This document shows, piece after piece, positions 6,757-8,746 of a stretch of DNA of 8,746 nt; the first letter of the stretch is position 1; each line of letters opens with the position of its first letter. Below the pieces are notes generated by a model. It did not search any database. It was not told where the DNA came from and saw only the letters and a program-made list of their open reading frames with translations. This stretch comes from an uncultured Coprococcus sp. (GTDB taxonomy: Bacteria > Bacillota > Clostridia > Lachnospirales > Lachnospiraceae). Where the stretch lies: positions 1-8,746 of the forward strand of contig USSH01000089.1 in the NCBI GenBank assembly GCA_900557435.1, given 5' to 3'. Both the position numbers and the translations under genes were made by a program.

Positions 6757-6833
6757 GGGGACGGAGGTGCCTGACCCCATTTGGGGGACGGAGGTGCCTG
6801 ACCCCCGTTTGGGGGACGGAGGTGCCTGACCCC
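6757..6833. repeat. Three tandem REP-like GC-rich repeats
   Basis: Three identical 22-bp units lie at 6757-6778, 6784-6805 and 6812-6833, each beginning GGGGACGG and ending CTGACCCC, with five- to six-base spacers (ATTTG, CGTTTG). Each unit is an imperfect palindrome: four G-C pairs, an A-A mismatch, three more pairs including one G-T wobble, and a six-base loop. The spacers also allow tight hairpins between neighbouring units, such as CCCCC-AAAC-GGGGG on the minus strand. Size, GC content and mismatched palindrome resemble REP elements mobilised by RAYT transposases. No such transposase is in the window, so the class is an inference. The units lie between two minus-strand genes and are probably transcribed. 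Confidence 0.85.
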
Positions 6834-6837
6834 ATTC

Positions 6838-6859
6838 GGGGATTAGGTGCAGTACCTGA
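6838..6859. repeat. Possible decayed fourth repeat unit overlapping the exporter stop
   Basis: After the third unit and a short ATTC spacer the sequence reads GGGGATTAGGTGC, then ACCTGA. It shares GGGGA, AGGTGC and CTGA with the repeat units in the same order but with a short insertion. It begins at the expected 26-nt spacing and covers the stop codon and last four codons of the ThrE-type gene. It may be a remnant of a fourth unit, or chance similarity. Confidence 0.35.
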
Positions 6860-8210
6860 AGGTCTTGTCTGTCAGGATCCTTGCGAATATCAGTCCAAGT
6901 GGCAGGGCTATGATGATCATGATGGCAGCCGCAAACCAGGATACGGCATCGGAAAGTGACATGATTCCAAAGTTGTATATTGCACGGTAAAGATAAAGTC
7001 CTGGAACCATGATTACGATGGACGGCACTGTCAGTGAGATTCGAGGATAACCGTTGGCGCTTTTGATGAATGAAGCGAGCAGTCCGGCCGTGAGGGCTCC
7101 GGCAAATGCGGCGGCAGCTGCAGGGATGCCGGCAAGATCTACAAGTTCAAGACGAAGAGTGTTAGCTATGGCACCGATGGCAGCAGCTGTGGTAGCCATG
7201 TGTATGGAGCTGTTGAACATGATGGAGAATCCGAACACACCGCAGAAGCTGGCAATCAATCTGAACAACAGATGAAGTCCTGGTGTTATGTTGAGTGCTG
7301 CAAAATCCTGTGGGTGGAGCTTCAGCAGAAGCGCCATGATCCATGCGAACATCGTTGCCACAAGCACAATGATGATCGAGTATGTAAGCCTCTCAAGTCC
7401 TGATCTCAGATCCAACTTTGCAAGGTCTATGCCGCTGGTGATGAATGGAAATCCCGGTATGATGAACAGCATTGAGCAGATATATCCGGCTTCGTGGAAG
7501 GCGGGTATATGGAATGCCAGTTCGGCGGCCTTTAGCAGCAATGCGTACACAAGACAAGCGGTTGACACGGATACAGCTATGTTCATATATAAAGTAAAAT
7601 GGTGTTTGATAAGCTTTGTCCTTATGAGGTTTCCGATTCCGGCTGCGACAAATGCCAGTATCATTTCTACAGGCCCGCCGCCTAGAAGAAATGTGAAGGC
7701 ACAGCAGGCGAGGGCAGAGGCAAGCCCCAGTCGGAGTGGAGAGTACAAGGCATGTATTTTTTCTATCTCATCAAGCCTCTGATGGATTTCCTCGCCAGTC
7801 AGATGAGCCTCTTCATTTGGAAAATTGTCAACAAACTGCTCCATTCTGTATAGCTTAGAGGTGTTCACTCCTGTGTTGGCGATGCATAGAGACTGAGATA
7901 CGCAGTCATGACCGTCAAAGCAGTTGAATTCTATAGACATGAGTCCGACATCCACGGTACAGGTAACACCGAGCTCCTTGGAGAGTCTGTTCATGGAAGT
8001 ACGGACACGCCATGCACCTGTTCCACATGAAAGCATGATAAGTCCAACCCTGCCTATGACGGACGCCTTTTCGATCAGACCGGCCTTGCATATGAGCACA
8101 TTACTGTCGGCGCTGGCATAGTCGTGCCAGGGAATCTCCATGTGATTTTTCTCCATGATGTCAATGTACGATTCCGCATTTGTGTTTTTAACATTCTTAC
8201 TTTTCCGCAT
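6843..8210 (-). CDS. ThrE-type threonine/serine exporter (single-chain ThrE + ThrE_2)
   Basis: The 455-residue protein (ATG at 8210) is a proton-driven exporter of the ThrE family, which expels threonine and serine or related small metabolites. The N-terminal half has the soluble ThrE domain: GLIMLSCGTGAWRVRTSM (about residues 56-73), a strand-rich segment through LMSIEF, and a helix with EEIHQRLDEIEKIHALY. Membrane helices follow. The first carries the conserved loop IIPGFPFITSGIDLAKLDLRSG (from about 250; key Pro-Gly, Pro, Asp-Leu). The second half (from about 305) corresponds to ThrE_2 and contains VPSIVIMVPGLYLYRA (about 395-410). About ten hydrophobic segments are visible. In many Firmicutes the two halves are separate genes; here they are fused as in Corynebacterium ThrE. 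The frame extends to a TTG at 8234, but ATG 8210 has GAGG 9 nt upstream. It overlaps the preceding gene by 14 nt. The exact substrate cannot be told. Confidence 0.9.
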   Translation of the reverse strand: MRKSKNVKNTNAESYIDIMEKNHMEIPWHDYASADSNVLICKAGLIEKASVIGRVGLIMLSCGTGAWRVRTSMNRLSKELGVTCTVDVGLMSIEFNCFDGHDCVSQSLCIANTGVNTSKLYRMEQFVDNFPNEEAHLTGEEIHQRLDEIEKIHALYSPLRLGLASALACCAFTFLLGGGPVEMILAFVAAGIGNLIRTKLIKHHFTLYMNIAVSVSTACLVYALLLKAAELAFHIPAFHEAGYICSMLFIIPGFPFITSGIDLAKLDLRSGLERLTYSIIIVLVATMFAWIMALLLKLHPQDFAALNITPGLHLLFRLIASFCGVFGFSIMFNSSIHMATTAAAIGAIANTLRLELVDLAGIPAAAAAFAGALTAGLLASFIKSANGYPRISLTVPSIVIMVPGLYLYRAIYNFGIMSLSDAVSWFAAAIMIIIALPLGLIFARILTDKTFRYCT

Positions 8211-8746
8211 ATATGATCGCCTCGGCTTTCGCAACGTGTCTTTCCAGGTTCTTCATGAGCAGTGAATCCGGCAGGAATATTCCAAGTTCGTCATACTTTT
8301 CCCCTTGTTTGTCCAGGGTATCCTGACCATAGAATACAAATGCCATAGGAAGATTTTTCTCCAGTTCGACCATGATATCCCACACAGCACAGTATGCCTC
8401 AGCTTCGGTCTCCTTGAGCTTTACCGTGTCCGGCAGCTCCCTGATGAGCAGGACCCCGGTGCACTCCTCAAGGATCTTCTGTCCGACTTCCATGTTGTCA
8501 GAAGTGTATTCATGACTGTATCTGTACGCCTTTGCAAGATACATATTCTCGTTGTGTGTCATATGTGTGTAAATATCATGAAAATGCTGATAGTCCTTCT
8601 CTCTTACAGACTTTTTGAATTCTGGCAGAAGCTCGCCGTGGCCTCCGGTCATGATGACGGGATTGGTTTTGCCATCGGCGTTGAATCGGTAAGGGATAAG
8701 ATAGGAATTCCGGAGAAGATCGAACATTGTATTATTACAGATGGAC
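8197..8746 (-). CDS. Unrecognised soluble protein upstream of the exporter, probably 5'-truncated
   Basis: I do not recognise a family. From the first visible ATG (8727) the product would be 176 residues. That ATG has no ribosome binding site in the 19 nt available, and the frame stays open to the window edge, so the true start may lie outside and the protein may be longer. It has no membrane segment and no signal peptide. It is mildly acidic, with a His/Tyr-rich middle (YQHFHDIYTHMTHNENMY, about 46-63), a hydrophobic strand GVLLIREL (about 91-98), a second one MAFVFYG (about 128-134), and a charged helical C-terminus. The pattern suggests an alpha/beta cytoplasmic fold. Its stop (8197-8199) lies 14 nt inside the exporter gene, so the two are translationally coupled and perhaps functionally linked. 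A role in sensing or processing the exported metabolite would be speculation. Confidence 0.75.
   Translation of the reverse strand, partial: SICNNTMFDLLRNSYLIPYRFNADGKTNPVIMTGGHGELLPEFKKSVREKDYQHFHDIYTHMTHNENMYLAKAYRYSHEYTSDNMEVGQKILEECTGVLLIRELPDTVKLKETEAEAYCAVWDIMVELEKNLPMAFVFYGQDTLDKQGEKYDELGIFLPDSLLMKNLERHVAKAEAIIYAEK
8220..8223 (-). promoter_or_regulatory. Ribosome binding site of the ThrE-type gene, inside the upstream gene
   Basis: The minus strand reads GAGG 9 nt before ATG 8210. It lies inside the coding sequence of the upstream gene, consistent with translational coupling, and favours ATG 8210 over the earlier in-frame TTG at 8234. Confidence 0.55.

Noticed and set aside
6757..6833. 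CRISPR array
   Set aside because: The spacers are only five to six bases and nearly identical, and no cas gene is near. The pattern fits REP-like repeats instead.
7288..7782. Plus-strand frame of 164 codons across the exporter gene
   Set aside because: It is antisense to a well-supported ThrE-type gene, with no recognisable domain or ribosome binding site.

Overview
The window looks like chromosome of a Gram-positive anaerobe of the Clostridia, probably Lachnospiraceae. The grounds are an ECF-type vitamin transporter, a DUF4430 tail, an [FeFe]-hydrogenase maturase, GGAGG-type ribosome binding sites, frequent AGA/AGG/ATA codons and use of a TTG start. The family-level placement is an inference from style and gene content, not from a marker gene.

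Layout. Plus strand, 1-5973: the last 27 codons of a DUF4430 protein (3-86); EcfT, the membrane scaffold of an energy-coupling-factor (ECF) transporter (126-1055); one 960-residue protein joining two ECF ATPases and a substrate-binding S component (1084-3966); a YkgJ-type cysteine-cluster protein (4003-4689); and the radical SAM maturase HydE (about 4792-5973). A pair of stem-loops (5968-6046) separates these from the convergent minus-strand genes. Minus strand, read from 8746 down to 6053: an unrecognised soluble protein probably cut by the window edge (8197-8746); a ThrE-type threonine/serine exporter overlapping it by 14 nt (6843-8210); three tandem GC-rich REP-like repeats (6757-6833); and a DUF1275 (YoaK-like) membrane protein (6053-6724). 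No stretch over 300 bases lacks a gene. The longest gaps are 4690-4791, 5974-6052 and 6725-6842.

How the genes fit together. The first three plus-strand genes form a tight operon and read as one uptake system. DUF4430 resembles the C-terminal domain of transcobalamin/intrinsic factor, so the working guess is corrinoid (B12-like) uptake: a surface DUF4430 protein presents ligand to an S component permanently joined to both ATPases, with EcfT as scaffold. The substrate is inferred. YkgJ next to HydE may be a metal-handling partner, but that rests on adjacency only. The minus-strand genes are probably one transcript encoding an amino-acid exporter, an unknown partner and a DUF1275 protein, with the repeat array in the untranslated space before the last gene.

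Most notable: the A-A-S fusion next to a DUF4430 protein, the repeat array with two competing folds, and the unknown gene overlapping the exporter. There is no CRISPR array, insertion sequence, tRNA or rRNA that I can see.
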